A DNA stretch of 33,072 nt, from positions 1 through 33,072 of the forward strand of contig JALSLQ010000059.1 in assembly GCA_026988235.1 (NCBI GenBank), read 5' to 3'. Under the pieces are notes generated by a model. It worked only from the letters and a program-made list of their open reading frames with translations. It was not told the origin of the DNA and ran no database searches. The stretch is from Sulfurimonas sp. Its GTDB lineage: Bacteria; Campylobacterota; Campylobacteria; Campylobacterales; Sulfurimonadaceae. Numbering within the stretch: position 1 is the stretch's first letter; each line of letters starts with the position of its first letter. The position numbers and the translations under genes were made by a program. Positions 31,499 to 33,072 of the stretch are shown piece by piece.

Positions 31499-32599
31499 TT
31501 ACTCTCTTGTTTGATGTACTAAATTAAAGAGTGCATATTTTATAGGCTCTATATTTTTACTGATTGCAGAAGATATGGGAACAATAAAATATGGTTTTTC
31601 AATGTCACAACCCAGTGTTTCATCAGCACTCTCTTGAATAAAATACGGTAAATCTTTGTCAAAATCAAATTCACTGCCTTTACTTGGTTCAAGTTCAAGC
31701 ATTGATATAAAATTAGCAATCTTTTCTTTTATCTCATCTTGTGGCACAATATCCGTACGCGTAAGCGCAATAGCATATCTTGAACTTCCTAATTTATCTG
31801 AAAAAGATGCCACTTCATTTTTAAGTGTTTCTATTTGTTCTTTAAGATCTCTATACGAAGCCAAGTCTATCATAAACAACAGTGTTTTTGTCCTCTCAAT
31901 GTGACGCAAAAACTTTATGCCAAGACCTCTGCCTTCGTGTGCTCCACCGATAATTCCGGGAATGTCCGCCATCACAAAGGACTCAAAATCACCTATGTTT
32001 ACTTGCCCTAGTTTAGGTGTCAGTGTGGTAAACTCATAATTTGCAATTTCTGGTCTTGCATTTGAGACGGTAGAAATAAGTGTAGATTTTCCGACATTTG
32101 GAAAACCTACCAAACCGACATCGGCAATCAATTTCAAATCAAGTTTTATAGCTCTTGTTTGTCCTTTCTCCCCTGGCTGTGCATAGGTCGGTCGCTGATT
32201 AGTAGGTGATTTAAAGTGAGTATTACCGAGTCCACCTTTTCCACCTTGCAAAAACTTCTCTTCTTGTCCATCTTTTAGCATATCAAAAAGAACTTCACCG
32301 CTCTCTTGATCAATAATTTGTGTTCCAGGTGGAACAATAATCACTTTTTTGACACCTGATTTTCCGCTACAATTGGAACCTTCACCCGGTTTGCCACCGT
32401 CTGCTTTTATGTGCATTTTTCTTTGAAAATGAGAAAGTGTATGCGTATTGTTGTCACATTTAAACCAAATATCACCACCTTTTCCGCCGTCACCGCCGTT
32501 TGGACCACCATTGAGTACAAATTTTTCGCGACGAAATGCCACACATCCTTGCCCGCCTTTTCCTGATGAGACTGTTAATTCGACACTATCTGTAAACAT
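31499..32599 (-). CDS. obg: Obg-family GTPase
   Basis: Gly-rich Obg domain (SSGKGGQGCVAFRREKF), GFPNVGKSTL, DIPGIIGGAHEGRGLG. Confidence 0.97.
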   Translation of the reverse strand: MFTDSVELTVSSGKGGQGCVAFRREKFVLNGGPNGGDGGKGGDIWFKCDNNTHTLSHFQRKMHIKADGGKPGEGSNCSGKSGVKKVIIVPPGTQIIDQESGEVLFDMLKDGQEEKFLQGGKGGLGNTHFKSPTNQRPTYAQPGEKGQTRAIKLDLKLIADVGLVGFPNVGKSTLISTVSNARPEIANYEFTTLTPKLGQVNIGDFESFVMADIPGIIGGAHEGRGLGIKFLRHIERTKTLLFMIDLASYRDLKEQIETLKNEVASFSDKLGSSRYAIALTRTDIVPQDEIKEKIANFISMLELEPSKGSEFDFDKDLPYFIQESADETLGCDIEKPYFIVPISSAISKNIEPIKYALFNLVHQTRE

Positions 32600-32699
32600 T
32601 GTTTGATCCTTGATTAAATACTTAAAAAAATACTAATAATATTATAAAGTAGATTGTTAAATATTTTATTTTTTTGGAATTGATTTCCGAAGTAGTAAG

Positions 32700-32728
32700 A
32701 AGACATTTGGGTTTCACCCAAATGTCTT
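32700..32728 (-). terminator. hairpin downstream of rpmA (candidate terminator or processing stem)
   Basis: AAGACATTTGGGT-ttc-ACCCAAATGTCTT, perfect 13-bp stem; no strong U-tract follows. Confidence 0.6.
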
Positions 32729-32734
32729 GTAGAA

Positions 32735-32992
32735 TTATGCAGCAGGAATAATTGAAACTTGTTGGCGTTTTTTGTCTTTTCTTTCAAACGCTACAACACC
32801 ATCAACTAAAGCAAATATAGTATGATCTTTCCCCATACCTACATTTTTACCTGGGTGAACTTTTGTTCCGCGTTGACGGATAATGATGTTTCCAGCGATT
32901 ACAGCTTCTCCACCGAATTTCTTCACACCAAGTCTTCTACCAGCCGAATCACGATTATTCTGTGTACTACCCTGACCTTTCTTATGTGCCAT
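32735..32992 (-). CDS. rpmA: 50S ribosomal protein L27
   Basis: [29 protein letters not shown]. Confidence 0.98.
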   Translation of the reverse strand: MAHKKGQGSTQNNRDSAGRRLGVKKFGGEAVIAGNIIIRQRGTKVHPGKNVGMGKDHTIFALVDGVVAFERKDKKRQQVSIIPAA

Positions 32993-33072
32993 ACTATTCT
33001 CCTTAAATTTAGTTCCTAAATTGAAGGAACCTTTTATTTGATTTATTACATAAAAGGAACAAAGTCCCTTTT

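Overview
This window is a chromosomal segment from a Campylobacterota (Sulfurimonas-like) bacterium. That assignment is inferred from gene order and protein character; no search was run. From left to right it holds: a minus-strand tRNA operon (Lys, Val, Asp, Val, Glu, Asp); a CinA-family gene; ileS with an overlapping unannotated 39-codon membrane ORF; an AT-rich restriction-modification cassette (two complete m5C methyltransferases plus an HNH nuclease); gatA; a conserved hypothetical; a frameshifted membrane-protein gene with a heptanucleotide tandem repeat; guaB; and an RDD protein. A long minus-strand housekeeping block follows: ttcA-like, mtnN/mqnB-like, carbon-nitrogen hydrolase, fabD, a degenerate NtrC/Fis-type regulator, slyD-type FKBP, cpoB/pal/tolB/tolA/tolR/tolQ, F1 ATP synthase atpC-D-G-A-H-F-F', parB, parA, birA, fmt, proB, obg, rpmA. 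Most of this is ordinary. The observations I think most deserve follow-up are: (1) the octamer ACATGTAA occurs 12 times, always in the same orientation when non-palindromic and in several reading frames, and is absent from the R-M island; (2) a membrane-protein gene broken by a third GCCTTAT heptamer copy; (3) the dual-m5C-MTase/HNH cassette with an unassigned N-terminal nuclease domain and an inverted repeat upstream; (4) about 60-nt imperfect inverted repeats behind both tRNA-Val genes with diverged but still pairing stems; (5) a perfect 13-bp GC-rich hairpin inside the coding sequence of the Fis-type regulator.
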